DNA of 64,000 nucleotides from JANNAT01 sp031422555 (GCA_031422555.1 JANPLZ010000017.1:6413-70412), one strand, 5' to 3'. Counted from the first letter of the stretch, positions 34,678-43,412 are shown. Numbers and translations are program-made. Notes: generated by a model from the sequence alone, not told the origin.

Positions 34678-35315
34678 CCCCGCAACCGATCCTTGTCGGT
34701 CAGTTTGACAGCCCGGTCACCCGCCGGGTCGGCATTGTGCTGACGCTCTATGGCATGGAGTTCCACCGCGACACCCGGTCGGTGTTTGGCGATTTCGCAG
34801 CCCTGGCGAAAATCACCCCGATGACCCGCATCCCCGCGCTGGTCCTGCCCGATGGCGAGGTGCTGACCGACAGCGCCGCCATCATCGACCATCTGGACGA
34901 AGTGGTTGGCCCCGTGCGCGCCCTGATCGCGCCCCGCGGCCCGCAGCGCCGCGCGGTGCTGCAAACCATCGCCCTTGCGCAGGCCTGTTTTGAAAAAGCC
35001 GGGGCCTTGGTCTATGAGCGCCACTTTCACCCCGCCGCCCATGTCAGTGCGGCGTTCGAAACCCGGTGCCTGACGCAGCTGGCCGCAGGGCTGGCGGCGC
35101 TGAACACCCGCGCCGCGGCGCCGTGGCTGTGTGGCGATTTCAGCCATGCCGATATCCTGACCGCCTGCGCCATCGCCTATATGAAACTGCGCCTGCCCGA
35201 AGCCTTTCCGACCGGTGCCTATCCTGCACTTGAGGCAATGGTCGCCCGCGCCGAGGCCCTGCCCGCTTTCATTGCCTGCCAGATCGCGGCCAATGAAACG
35301 ATGCCCACACTCTGA
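34674..35315 (+). CDS. glutathione S-transferase-like protein
   Basis: A 213-residue GST-fold protein. The thioredoxin domain begins QPILVGQFDSPVTRRVGI and has TRIPALVLPDGEVLTDSAAI, with the cis-proline and glutathione-binding segments. The C-terminal helical domain has WLCGDFSHADILTACAIAY with the conserved N-capping Asp. I use GTG 34674 because it overlaps the tldD stop by four bases, a typical coupled junction; the longer frame from 34587 lies wholly inside tldD. Substrate unknown. Confidence 0.85.
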   Translation: MTPQPILVGQFDSPVTRRVGIVLTLYGMEFHRDTRSVFGDFAALAKITPMTRIPALVLPDGEVLTDSAAIIDHLDEVVGPVRALIAPRGPQRRAVLQTIALAQACFEKAGALVYERHFHPAAHVSAAFETRCLTQLAAGLAALNTRAAAPWLCGDFSHADILTACAIAYMKLRLPEAFPTGAYPALEAMVARAEALPAFIACQIAANETMPTL

Positions 35316-35369
35316 CGCTTGGCTGCCTGTTCTGCATGCGGCGCGCATTCCCTCGGGGGGGCAGGTCCC

Positions 35370-35391
35370 AAAATTCTTCACCAAGAATTTT
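35370..35391. repeat. copy of the aaaattctt/aagaatttt hairpin
   Basis: The 9-bp stem aaaattctt/aagaatttt with a four-base loop is identical in its arms to the first hairpin of the element behind ptsP. Here it lies between the GST and a small membrane protein gene, where it could act as a terminator. Confidence 0.65.
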
Positions 35392-35470
35392 CGCCCTTGC
35401 CCAAACCGCGCGGCTGCCATCTACCAAAGGCATGCGTGCCGCGCTGACACTGCAACCCCGGACCTTGCCG

Positions 35471-35893
35471 ATGCCCCTGCTCTACTCTGCCCCGAACGGA
35501 TATGAGGTTTTGGGCTTTCGCCGCCTGTTGCTGGCGCTGGTGATCGCGTGGATCCTGCCGTCGATCGTCGCCGCTGTGGCATTGCTGGGGCAATATCTGG
35601 CTGGCACCCCGGCGATGGGTGATCCGGGGCTGATGGTGTGGGCGCTGTCGGTGCTGTTGTTGATGTCGCCCGCCATCAGCTGGCTTGGGCTGGTGCTGGC
35701 CGCGCCATTTGTGGCGGCGCTGATGGATCGCGGCTGGTTTGGCTGGGTTCCGGCGGCGTGCCTTGGCTTGATTTGTGGCGCGCTGATCGCCTATGTGATG
35801 GGCAACAGCGTGGCGCTGTCGTTTGGCGCGGCGCAGATTGCGGCGTTGCGGGCGATCCTTGGCCGGTTGAGGCCGATGGCTTTTGCGGTCTGA
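35471..35893 (+). CDS. small polytopic membrane protein, unknown
   Basis: A 140-residue hydrophobic protein with about four helices (LLLALVIAWILPSIVAAVALL, VWALSVLLLMSPAISWLGLVL, VPAACLGLICGALIAYVM, each in part). No motif is recognised. The start is uncertain: ATG 35471 (MPLLYSAPNGYE) is used, ATG 35432 is also in frame. It follows a hairpin and converges on tex with 51 bases between. Confidence 0.65.
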   Translation: MPLLYSAPNGYEVLGFRRLLLALVIAWILPSIVAAVALLGQYLAGTPAMGDPGLMVWALSVLLLMSPAISWLGLVLAAPFVAALMDRGWFGWVPAACLGLICGALIAYVMGNSVALSFGAAQIAALRAILGRLRPMAFAV

Positions 35894-35944
35894 TCCGGCA
35901 AAAGCGCGCCCGAACGCCCGCGCCTGACCACGCAGCTTTGCATC

Positions 35945-38263
35945 CTAGTCGCGGCTGAATTTTGCCTTCAGCGCATCGGCAAAGGCATTACCCGCCTGCG
36001 CCGCACCCGGCCCCGCCGAAACCGGACCGGTGTTGACTTTTGCCAACGCAGGTGCGCGGCCGCGGACCTGTTCGCGGGCCTCTGCACTGTCGCGCTTCAT
36101 CGTCAGGCCGATGCGTTTGCGCGCCACATCCACCTCGACCACCCGCACTTTGACCACATCGCCCGCCTTGACCACCGCATGGGGGTCTTTGACGAATGTG
36201 TCAGACAACTGGCTGACATGCACCAACCCGTCCTGATGCACCCCGATATCGACAAAGGCCCCGAATGCCGCCACGTTGGTGACGGTGCCTTCCAGCATCA
36301 TGCCGGGTTTCAGGTCTTTGATATCATTCACGCCTTCGGCAAAAGTTGCTGTCTTGAAACTGGGGCGCGGGTCGCGGCCGGGCTTTTCCAGCTCGGCCAG
36401 AATATCGCGCACTGTGGGCAGCCCAAACCGCGCGTCAACAAACCGCGCCGCATCAAGCCCGCGCAGAGCCTGCCCATCCGCCATCACCGCGCGACTGTCG
36501 CGCCCGCAGGCGGCCACGATTTTGCGCGCCAGATCATAGGCTTCGGGATGCACCGATGACGCATCCAGCGGCTCGGCCCCGCCCGCGATGCGTAAAAATC
36601 CCGCCGCCTGTTCAAACGCCTTTGGCCCAAGACGCGCCACTTTCAGCAAATCGCGCCGGGTGCTAAACGGCCCGTTGGCATCGCGGTGCGCCACAATCGC
36701 CTCGGCCAGTCCCGCGCCCACGCCTGACACCCGCGCCAGTAGTGGCGCCGAGGCGGTGTTCAGATCAACCCCCACCGCGTTGACCGCGTCTTCGACAACC
36801 GCCTCAAGACTGCGCGCCAGCCGGTGCTGATCGACATCATGCTGATACTGGCCAACGCCGATGGCCTTGGGGTCGATCTTTACCAGTTCCGCCAGCGGGT
36901 CTTGCAACCGGCGCGCAATGGAAACCGCGCCGCGCAACGACACATCCATGCCCGGAAATTCGCGGGCCGCCAGTTCAGAGGCGGAATAAACCGACGCCCC
37001 CGCCTCGGACACGATGACCTTCAACGGCTTTTCGCCGGGCAAAACCGCCAGCAGGTCGGCCACCATCTTTTCGGTTTCACGGCTGGCCGTGCCATTGCCG
37101 ATGGAGATCAGCTTGACGCCGTGCCGGGCGATCAGCTTGGCAATCGCCATTTGCGCGCTTCGCAGATCATTGCGGGGCTGAAACGGATAGACCGTATCGG
37201 TGTCCAAAACCTTGCCGGTTGCATCGACAACCGCCACTTTGACGCCGGTTCGAATGCCCGGATCAAGCCCCATGGTAGCGCGACCGCCCGCGGGGGCTGC
37301 CAGCAGCAAGTCTTTCAGATTGCGCGCAAAAACTTGGATTGCGCCCGCTTCGGCACGCGTGCGCAGATCGGCCATCAGATCAAGGGTCAAGGTGGTTTTC
37401 AACTTGATGCGCCAAGCCCAACTCGCGGCTTCGCGCAGCCAGACATCGCCCGCACCGCCCCCCCCTGCCTGCAACGCCGCCCCACAACTGCGTTCCGACG
37501 GGCTGTCGCCTTTTGGCGCATCTGGGTCTATTTCCAGATCGACCGACAAAAAGCCTTCGTTCTGGCCGCGCAGCATTGCCAGCACCCGGTGGCTGGGGGC
37601 GGAATGCCAAGGCTCGGAATGTGTGAAATAATCGGAAAATTTGGTGCCCTCTGCCTCTTTCCCGGCAACCCCTTTGGACACCAGCCGCGCCACCGATTTC
37701 ATATGGGTGCGCAAGCGGCCCAGCAGGGCTGCATCTTCGGCCAACGACTCTGCCACGATGTCGCGCGCGCCTTCCAACGCGGCCTTTGCGTCTGGCACGG
37801 TTTCGCTGACATAAGCCAAGCCCAGCACCGCCGGATCCAGCCCGCGATCTGCTAAAATCGCCTCTGCCAGCGGCCCGAGGCCGTTTTCGCGGGCGATCAT
37901 CGCGCGCGTGCGGCGTTTGGGTTTGAACGGCAGATAGATGTCTTCAATTTCGGATTTCGTCACCGCCCGCGCCAGCGCCTGCGCCAGCGCATCGCTCATC
38001 TTGCCCTGATCGGTGATCGACGCCACAATTGCGGCGCGGCGGGCTTCAAATTCGCGCAGATAAACCAGCCGCTCCGCCAGATTGCGCAACTGCGTGTCGT
38101 CCAGGCCCCCCGTCACCTCTTTGCGATAGCGGGCAATAAAAGGCACCGTGGCACCTTCATCCAGCAAGGCCACCGCCGATATCACCTGCGCCGGAGTTGC
38201 GGCAATTTCGGCGGCAATCGCAAGGGTGATGCGGCGGATGGCGGCGGCGTCGATGGCGGTCAT
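35945..38263 (-). CDS. tex: RNA-binding transcription accessory protein Tex
   Basis: Tex is a cytoplasmic nucleic-acid-binding protein linked to transcription and RNA decay. The 772-residue protein shows the whole architecture: N-terminal helical Tex domain (ATVPFIARYRKEVTGGLDD), YqgF-like nuclease fold (MGLDPGIRTGVKVAVVD), helix-hairpin-helix repeats (SGVGAGLAEAIVAHRDANG) and a C-terminal S1 domain (VTNVAAFGAFVDIGVHQDG). A longer frame to 38917 was rejected because it would read through the tRNA-His gene. Confidence 0.95.
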   Translation of the reverse strand: MTAIDAAAIRRITLAIAAEIAATPAQVISAVALLDEGATVPFIARYRKEVTGGLDDTQLRNLAERLVYLREFEARRAAIVASITDQGKMSDALAQALARAVTKSEIEDIYLPFKPKRRTRAMIARENGLGPLAEAILADRGLDPAVLGLAYVSETVPDAKAALEGARDIVAESLAEDAALLGRLRTHMKSVARLVSKGVAGKEAEGTKFSDYFTHSEPWHSAPSHRVLAMLRGQNEGFLSVDLEIDPDAPKGDSPSERSCGAALQAGGGGAGDVWLREAASWAWRIKLKTTLTLDLMADLRTRAEAGAIQVFARNLKDLLLAAPAGGRATMGLDPGIRTGVKVAVVDATGKVLDTDTVYPFQPRNDLRSAQMAIAKLIARHGVKLISIGNGTASRETEKMVADLLAVLPGEKPLKVIVSEAGASVYSASELAAREFPGMDVSLRGAVSIARRLQDPLAELVKIDPKAIGVGQYQHDVDQHRLARSLEAVVEDAVNAVGVDLNTASAPLLARVSGVGAGLAEAIVAHRDANGPFSTRRDLLKVARLGPKAFEQAAGFLRIAGGAEPLDASSVHPEAYDLARKIVAACGRDSRAVMADGQALRGLDAARFVDARFGLPTVRDILAELEKPGRDPRPSFKTATFAEGVNDIKDLKPGMMLEGTVTNVAAFGAFVDIGVHQDGLVHVSQLSDTFVKDPHAVVKAGDVVKVRVVEVDVARKRIGLTMKRDSAEAREQVRGRAPALAKVNTGPVSAGPGAAQAGNAFADALKAKFSRD

Positions 38264-38363
38264 GGCGGGCGGTTTCCTGATATGGCTGCCCAACCCTACC
38301 GCGCGCCACGGGCAGGGCCAAGGGGCGCAAACTGGCCCGTATCGGGCGAAAGGGGGGGGAAGA

Positions 38364-38440
38364 TGGTACCACGTCCCCGGCTCGAACGGGGGACCTCTAG
38401 ATCCACAATCTAGCGCTCTAACCAGCTGAGCTAACGCGGC
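38364..38440 (-). tRNA. tRNA-His (anticodon GTG)
   Basis: A complete cloverleaf on the minus strand with acceptor GCCGCGT/ACGTGGT, D arm GCTC...GAGC, anticodon stem CTAGA/TCTAG with loop TTGTGGA, T arm CCCCG TTCGAGC CGGGG and encoded CCA. Position 73 is A, the base before G1 is T, and the first pair is G1-U72. This is the known alphaproteobacterial form of tRNA-His that lacks the usual G-1. Confidence 0.95.
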
Positions 38441-38545
38441 ACTTATGGGGCGATTTACCCCCAGCCCAGCCGGAATGCAAGAGCAGGATTGCCAAGGAAT
38501 GGCGGTCTTGCTAGGGCAATCCATCGGCATCAGGGGACCATCACC

Positions 38546-38764
38546 ATGGGCATCGACAAACAAAGCGACATTGCCGCCAATATTCAGATCGGACCAACCG
38601 ATGCGGGCATGGTGCGGATTTACATCGAAGCCGATGGCGGCGTCGAGCTGCCGTTGGATTTTGACCCCGAAGAAGCCGACGAGATTGCGGAAGAGTTGCG
38701 CGCAGCGGCTGAGGCCGCGCGGATGATGGGGCAGCCCGGCAGGCCAAAGCCAAAAGGCCGCTAA
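38546..38764 (+). CDS. small conserved acidic protein, unknown
   Basis: A 72-residue soluble protein: MGIDKQSDIAANIQIGPTD at the start, then MVRIYIEADGGVELPLDFD and an acidic helix PEEADEIAEELRAAAEAARM, ending in a basic tail. ATG 38546 follows caggggacc; the longer frame from 38489 starts inside the leader. I recall near-identical short proteins in other Rhodobacteraceae but no assigned function. It converges on mmcB with four bases between. Confidence 0.82.
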   Translation: MGIDKQSDIAANIQIGPTDAGMVRIYIEADGGVELPLDFDPEEADEIAEELRAAAEAARMMGQPGRPKPKGR

Positions 38765-38768
38765 AGCA

Positions 38769-39230
38769 CTAAACCGACAACGCAGCCACCCCCGGATCGC
38801 GAAACCACTGCAACCGGCTGGCGGCATGGCGGGCAAATTTTTGCACCATGACCTTGCGGCGCGCCGGGGCCAGCGGTGTGTCCGGCCCCATGCGGATAAT
38901 TTCGGCGCCGTAAGCATCGGCCAGAATCAACCCGGTTTCGGCAGGCAACAAATCCGTTGGGAAATCGCTGTCAACCGCCCAGAAAAACCGGTCACACCAC
39001 GGCAGATAGCCTTGCCATTTGCGGTCAACCAGATAATCGGTGCGGCTGGATTTACATTCAACAATCCAAACCTCGCCCTTCGGCCCCAATGCCATCAGAT
39101 CGACCCGCAGGCCGGGGGTTGGCACCAGTTCTTCGACGGTAACAAAATCAAACTGCCGCATGGCACGGGCGACACCGCGGGCAAGCCGCTGGCCGGGCAT
39201 CGGGGGAAGGATGGCATCACTTTCTATCAT
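38769..39230 (-). CDS. mmcB: MmcB family DNA repair protein
   Basis: A 153-residue protein of the MmcB family, described in Caulobacter as contributing to mitomycin C resistance. It has a nuclease-like PD-(D/E)xK layout: RVDLMALGPKGEVWIVECKSS carries D and ExK (here RVDLMA and WIVECKSS). The start at 39230 is chosen because upstream residues look non-coding. No LexA box was recognised in the short upstream region. Confidence 0.83.
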   Translation of the reverse strand: MIESDAILPPMPGQRLARGVARAMRQFDFVTVEELVPTPGLRVDLMALGPKGEVWIVECKSSRTDYLVDRKWQGYLPWCDRFFWAVDSDFPTDLLPAETGLILADAYGAEIIRMGPDTPLAPARRKVMVQKFARHAASRLQWFRDPGVAALSV

Positions 39231-39363
39231 CGGCACAGCATGAATAAAACGTGAACATCCGTCCAGCCCCCACCGCGCGAATTTTTGCTTTTCGCCAGCA
39301 AAACCGTTGACGGGCCTGCTTTGACGGCGCACTGGTGCATCACGCCCCATCAAGGAGACCGCC

Positions 39364-40110
39364 ATGCGCCTGTTTCGCCAGATGGAGACCGCCGGAGCAA
39401 GCCTGTTTCGCTGGCGCAGTTATCTTTTGTTGGCGTTTGTGCCGTTCCTCTTTCTGGCGATGCTGAACGGTGAGGTGATCGAACACCAGATCGGGGAATT
39501 CTGGGGCGATCTTTATGAAATTGCTGCGATTTGTGTTGTGATTGCCGGGCAAGGGTTGCGGATTTTTACCGTCGCTTTTGTGCCGCGCGGCACGTCGGGG
39601 CGCAACACCCATAATCAGGTCGCCGAGGTGTTGAACACCACCGGCCTGTATTCCTTGGTGCGCAATCCTTTGTATCTGGCAAACTGCCTGATGTATCTGG
39701 GCGTGGTGTTGTTTACCCAAAATCTGGTTATTGCCCTGATCATGGTGCTGGTGTTGTTGCCCTATTATGAGCGGATCATCGCAGCCGAAGAACGGTTTCT
39801 TTCGGAAAAATTTGGCGACGTATATGACAAATGGGCCGAACAGACCCCCGCATTCTTGCCCCGGCTGCACGGCTGGGTGCCGCCCAGCCTGGCCTTTTCG
39901 TGGAAATCAGTCATTCGGCGTGAGCAAACCTCGATCTTGGCGGCGGTGACCGCGCTTTACCTGATCGAGTTTTGTTTTCATACGTTCGGCGGCGAAGCTG
40001 AACCCTATTCGGCAGGATGGAACTGGGTCTTAGGCATCGCGGTGGTGCTGAAGCTGGCCGCCCATTTTGCAAAGTATCACACCGACTGGCTGCGCGCCGA
40101 CGGTCGGTAA
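39364..40110 (+). CDS. membrane methyltransferase of the isoprenylcysteine/phospholipid methyltransferase type
   Basis: A 248-residue integral-membrane protein with five or so helices. The C-terminal catalytic signature LYSLVRNPLYLANCLMYLG followed by YYERIIAAEERFLSEKFG and YDKWAEQTPAFLP is shared by ICMT/PEMT-type enzymes that use S-adenosylmethionine at the membrane. The substrate (lipid, isoprenyl-cysteine or other) is unknown. ATG 39364 follows aaggag at good spacing. Confidence 0.85.
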   Translation: MRLFRQMETAGASLFRWRSYLLLAFVPFLFLAMLNGEVIEHQIGEFWGDLYEIAAICVVIAGQGLRIFTVAFVPRGTSGRNTHNQVAEVLNTTGLYSLVRNPLYLANCLMYLGVVLFTQNLVIALIMVLVLLPYYERIIAAEERFLSEKFGDVYDKWAEQTPAFLPRLHGWVPPSLAFSWKSVIRREQTSILAAVTALYLIEFCFHTFGGEAEPYSAGWNWVLGIAVVLKLAAHFAKYHTDWLRADGR

Positions 40111-40202
40111 GGGGGGGGGGCGGTAAAGGGCGGTCGGCGCTGACAAGCGGCGCCATGTCGCACCGTTTTCGCCCCCAAAGCGCGCAGTGCATTGCATAGC
40201 GC

Positions 40203-40231
40203 TTGTTCCACGCGGCATTCGCGCCTATGTT
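40203..40231 (+). promoter_or_regulatory. candidate promoter of the small RNA
   Basis: ttgttc and tatgtt are separated by 17 bases. This is a partial match to the -35/-10 consensus, placed so that transcription would begin at about 40237, at the 5' arm of the closing stem of the candidate RNA. Confidence 0.3.
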
Positions 40232-40235
40232 CGGG

Positions 40236-40405
40236 GTGACGGTTACTGCTCTGCGCGTGTGTGGCCCTTTTCCAGTGGCCGATAAGCATCTCCGAGGGAG
40301 CTGGCTCTGCCAAGGTCTTGGCCTTGGTATCTGGCGACCAACCTGAACACTCAGGCTCTCGGGAAATTCACGCCGCCACGGTTGCTGCGGTTTCCGTCAC
40401 TTTTT
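40236..40405 (+). ncRNA. candidate structured small RNA
   Basis: The ends gtgacgg (40236-40242) and ccgtcac (40394-40400) are complementary, and the 3' arm is followed by five T residues. Inside, ctgc/gcgg (40246-40249 with 40387-40390) and cgtg/cacg continue a bulged rod. The middle contains ccgag/ctcgg (40292-40296 with 40358-40362) enclosing two hairpins, ccaagg/ccttgg and cctga/tcagg. A rod of about 165 bases with internal loops is reminiscent of 6S RNA, but I could not match 6S signature sequence. Could be chance folding. Confidence 0.4.
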
Positions 40406-40434
40406 CCCTGCTTTTGCGGTGCATGCCAAAGATG

Positions 40435-40460
40435 CAAAAAAGGGCAGGTCGCCCTGCCCC
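40435..40460 (-). terminator. intrinsic terminator after the DUF481 gene, probably bidirectional
   Basis: gggcagg/cctgccc form a 7-bp stem with a four-base loop. On the minus strand six T residues follow, and on the plus strand cttcttttt follows, so it can end transcription from both sides. Confidence 0.85.
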
Positions 40461-40486
40461 TTCTTTTTCGCGGTGGCTGTCAGGGA

Positions 40487-41320
40487 TCAGAAACCGTAAA
40501 CCAGCGAAACGCCCAATTTGTTGTCAGCCCGGATCGCACGGCTGTCGTTGTATTCGGTCAGATAGCTGACACGGGTTGAAAACGACTCGGTCATCTTCAG
40601 ACTGATGCCCAGATCGTTGTTGATGCGCAACGCGGTGTCCGACTTCAGGATATCGGTGTCGTTGGTGGCAAAAACGTTTTCGTTGATCGCATAGTAAAAC
40701 CGTGACGAGGCGATATAGCCGGTGTCAGTAGCGCTTTCGCCTAACCCATCTTCAAGATAGCTGATGCCAATACCGGCCTGCACGCGCCATGCCATGTCTG
40801 GCGTGTTGATGATGCGGTACCCCGGACCCACACCGACAAACGCGTCGGTCTGAAATTCGTCGGCTTCATCCGCCAAGCCATCCGATTCGACGCGGCCAAG
40901 CGCAAACACATAGAACCGGTCGGTCAGATAGTAGTTGGCATCATAAACACCAAACACATCTTCCTTAGTTGACACGCCATTTTCATCGGCAAAATTCATC
41001 GCAACACCAATGGTTTGAACCAACTGGCCACTTGCAAAACGCAACCGCGTGCCCAAGTTGAATTCCTGCGATTCACTGTTACCGGTCTGGCCCGAATACC
41101 CCAGCGAGGCACTGCCCGACAGACCGGGGCGGAATTCCGGGTTGCCGAAACGGGAGGCGTCTTCTGCGCGGGCCAGGTCATCATTGATATCACGTTCGAT
41201 ATCATCAATGCGATCATTCAAAGCGCCGGTGCCCGCCAAAGTTGATTGGGCAAAACTGGCCGGGGCGGCCAAGACCATAGCCAAGGCTGAAACAGCCACA
41301 ATTTTTACAACATGAGTCAT
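40487..41320 (-). CDS. DUF481 (YdiY-like) outer-membrane protein
   Basis: A 277-residue secreted protein: signal peptide VSALAMVLAAPASFAQ, a short acidic linker (RIDDIERDINDDLARAEDA), then a DUF481-type beta-barrel with alternating aromatic strands (SASLGYSGQTGNSESQEF, RVSYLTEYNDSR) and a terminal LGVSLVYGF, an aromatic last residue as in outer-membrane barrels. YdiY homologues are induced by salt or acid in some bacteria. ATG 41320 follows agagga. Function unknown. Confidence 0.87.
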   Translation of the reverse strand: MTHVVKIVAVSALAMVLAAPASFAQSTLAGTGALNDRIDDIERDINDDLARAEDASRFGNPEFRPGLSGSASLGYSGQTGNSESQEFNLGTRLRFASGQLVQTIGVAMNFADENGVSTKEDVFGVYDANYYLTDRFYVFALGRVESDGLADEADEFQTDAFVGVGPGYRIINTPDMAWRVQAGIGISYLEDGLGESATDTGYIASSRFYYAINENVFATNDTDILKSDTALRINNDLGISLKMTESFSTRVSYLTEYNDSRAIRADNKLGVSLVYGF

Positions 41321-41656
41321 TGTTCGTCCTCTAATCGTTAAGGGCGCCGATGGGCGCGGGATAGCAGTTTGTGGTGTCCACGCAAAAAGAACGCGCCTTG
41401 GTTGCGCGGGTTCCCCGCCACATGACGGATTAATCAACCTGTGGCCGATCTGTGCTGATCAAGGAAAAGTCGCTGCTTTAGCCAGGGTCAAAGTCGAGTG
41501 CGTTCTGTCCAGTCCGCTGGGCCAAGCGATGATCCCGACGATCGTTACCATGGTCAGGACCGCCGGGGTTTGTAAGCAGACCGCATAATCGTGGCTTTCG
41601 CCGCTTTCGCGTGCGATGCTCGATGTGCTGTGTCTCCGATCTTAGGAGGTTCTGCC
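41321..41656. other. gene-free region upstream of the GMC oxidoreductase
   Basis: No full gene is seen in this 336-base stretch between divergent genes. A short open segment on the plus strand, ending at about 41589, reads PLGQAMIPTIVTMVRTAG, which looks protein-like and might be the remnant of a lost gene, but it is too short to assign. Confidence 0.4.
41644..41649 (+). promoter_or_regulatory. strong Shine-Dalgarno site deciding a CTG start
   Basis: aggagg lies seven bases before the in-frame CTG at 41657, and no ATG, GTG or TTG stands at the right distance. This supports CTG as start codon of the GMC oxidoreductase. Confidence 0.65.
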
Positions 41657-43228
41657 CTGAGTTACGATTACATCATCGTCGGTGCGGGTTCATCCGGTTG
41701 CGCCTTGGCCAATCGGCTGAGTGCCGATTCGTCGTGCCAAGTTCTTCTGATTGAGGCCGGTGGCGAGCCAGACACCAATCTGGCGTCCATCCCCGGAGCC
41801 GCCCTCAAGCTTCACGGAAGTAAGCTTGACTGGGCTTATACCACCACCCCCCAGAAGCAGCTCTTCGGCAGAAGCATTCCCTATCCGCGCGGACGCGCCG
41901 TCGGTGGCACAAGCGTGATGAACCTGATGATGTATGTCCGGGGCAATCGCGGCGACTACGACCGTTGGCAAGCGATGGGCAACCCGGGATGGGGCTATGA
42001 CGATGTCCTGCCCTACTTTCGCCGCTCCGAGGCAAATTCGGTCTTTGCTGACGACTACCATGGCACCGATGGGCCGCTCGGCGTGACGACCAACATTCAC
42101 AGGCATGCGTTGTGCGAGCGTTTTTTGCAGGCGGCTCAGGCGGTAGGCATCCCTTATAATCCGGACTTCAATGGCGCGGTCCAAGAGGGCTGCGGCTACT
42201 TTCAGGCGACACTGAAGAACGGGCGTCGGAGCGGAAGCAAGGAAGCCTTCCTTGATCCAATCCGGGATCGCGCGAACTTCACCCTGCTGCGCAACGCCTT
42301 CGTCTTTCGGCTTGTGATCGGACGCGGCCGGGCGCGAGGCGTCCACGTGTTTGTCGATGGACAGATCCAGCGGGTCGAGGCCGATAGCGAGGTGATTTTA
42401 GCCGCCGGCGCGATCGGTTCCCCGCACCTTCTGATGCTTTCCGGTATCGGACCCGCAGCGCATTTGGCCGCCCACGGCATCACCGTCACCGATGATCTGC
42501 CGGGGGTCGGGCAGGACCTGCAAGACCACGTGGGCGGCGGCACTGTCAGCGCAATGCTGAAAGAGCCGCTGGTTCCCGGCGGCCAGACCATCGACTTCGA
42601 CGCAGCGTTGGCAGAGTTCGAGAAGACGGCCTCTGGTCATCTTGCGACGCACTATCTTGACGCCGGCGCGTTCCTGCGGCTCGACCCCAGCGATGCCGAC
42701 CCGGACTTCGAGACCATCTTTATTCCAGGCATCGCGGAATTCTACCGCGCGGACAATCAGCCGGACCTTAATCGAGTTTATCTCGGCGGCTGGGTCAGTC
42801 GACCGCAGAGCCGGGGTTCGATTACGCTGGCCTCCGCTGATCCGCTTGACCGCCCCGTGATCGATCCGAACTACTTCGCCGCGCCCCGCGACCTGCAACT
42901 TCAAATCGAAAGCGTTCGGCGGCGCGTTGAAATCCTGAATGCAAAGCCCTTCGCAGATATCAGGCTGGGCACAGCCGAACCGCACCAGACAGATGATGCC
43001 AACATAGAGCATCTGATCCGTCGGACTGCCTCGACGATCTGGCATCCCACAAGCACATGCCGCATGGGAACGGACAAGCGTGCGGTGGTTGGGCCAGATC
43101 TTCGGGTGCACGGCCTTGAGGGACTTCGGATCTGTGACGCGTCTGTCATGCCATCTATGGTCAGCGCCAACACCAACGCCACAGCCGTCATGATCGGCGA
43201 GAAGGCGTCTAGCCTCATTCGGCAGTGA
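41657..43228 (+). CDS. GMC-family (choline dehydrogenase-like) oxidoreductase
   Basis: A 523-residue FAD-dependent alcohol dehydrogenase/oxidase. The Rossmann motif YIIVGAGSSGCALANRLS opens the protein. GMC signatures follow: PRGRAVGGTSVMNLMMYVRG and GAIGSPHLLMLSGIGP, with the catalytic C-terminal IWHPTSTCRMG and SANTNATAVMIGEKAS. The substrate is unknown. The start is apparently CTG, after a perfect aggagg; the ATG at 41591 would add 22 unlike residues. CTT, AAG and AGA codons seem more frequent than in neighbours, and no operon partners are present, suggesting recent acquisition. Confidence 0.87.
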   Translation: MSYDYIIVGAGSSGCALANRLSADSSCQVLLIEAGGEPDTNLASIPGAALKLHGSKLDWAYTTTPQKQLFGRSIPYPRGRAVGGTSVMNLMMYVRGNRGDYDRWQAMGNPGWGYDDVLPYFRRSEANSVFADDYHGTDGPLGVTTNIHRHALCERFLQAAQAVGIPYNPDFNGAVQEGCGYFQATLKNGRRSGSKEAFLDPIRDRANFTLLRNAFVFRLVIGRGRARGVHVFVDGQIQRVEADSEVILAAGAIGSPHLLMLSGIGPAAHLAAHGITVTDDLPGVGQDLQDHVGGGTVSAMLKEPLVPGGQTIDFDAALAEFEKTASGHLATHYLDAGAFLRLDPSDADPDFETIFIPGIAEFYRADNQPDLNRVYLGGWVSRPQSRGSITLASADPLDRPVIDPNYFAAPRDLQLQIESVRRRVEILNAKPFADIRLGTAEPHQTDDANIEHLIRRTASTIWHPTSTCRMGTDKRAVVGPDLRVHGLEGLRICDASVMPSMVSANTNATAVMIGEKASSLIRQ

Positions 43229-43412
43229 CAGACTGTTGCTGATTTCACTTTGCTCACACAGCCGCCAGTCAGAGGAGACAGAAACCACTGGTCATCGCTG
43301 ATTGGTCAAAAACGGTGCTTTATGTCTGCGGTTTGGCGCAATTGCCATGTGGCTGTCGGGTTATCCTGACGCCAGAAACCGCATTTGGCCCAGAAACTGC
43401 TTTTGGCGCGGA

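Larger units (their letters stand above)
40111..40486. other. gene-free region between methyltransferase and DUF481 genes
   Basis: This 376-base convergent gap has no credible reading frame. It contains a candidate small RNA with a promoter-like pair upstream of it and a bidirectional intrinsic terminator, described separately, and starts with a run of ten G residues. Confidence 0.6.

Noticed and set aside
35945..38917. Extension of tex to a 990-residue protein
   Set aside because: The added part would read through the tRNA-His gene; the family N-terminus is at 38263.
39231..39363. LexA operator upstream of mmcB
   Set aside because: Only one gaac half-site is present; no GTTC-N7-GTTC or its complement.
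41463..41589. Short open segment reading PLGQAMIPTIVTMVR before the GMC gene
   Set aside because: Protein-like but about 35 codons without start or family match; may be a gene remnant but cannot be supported as a pseudogene.
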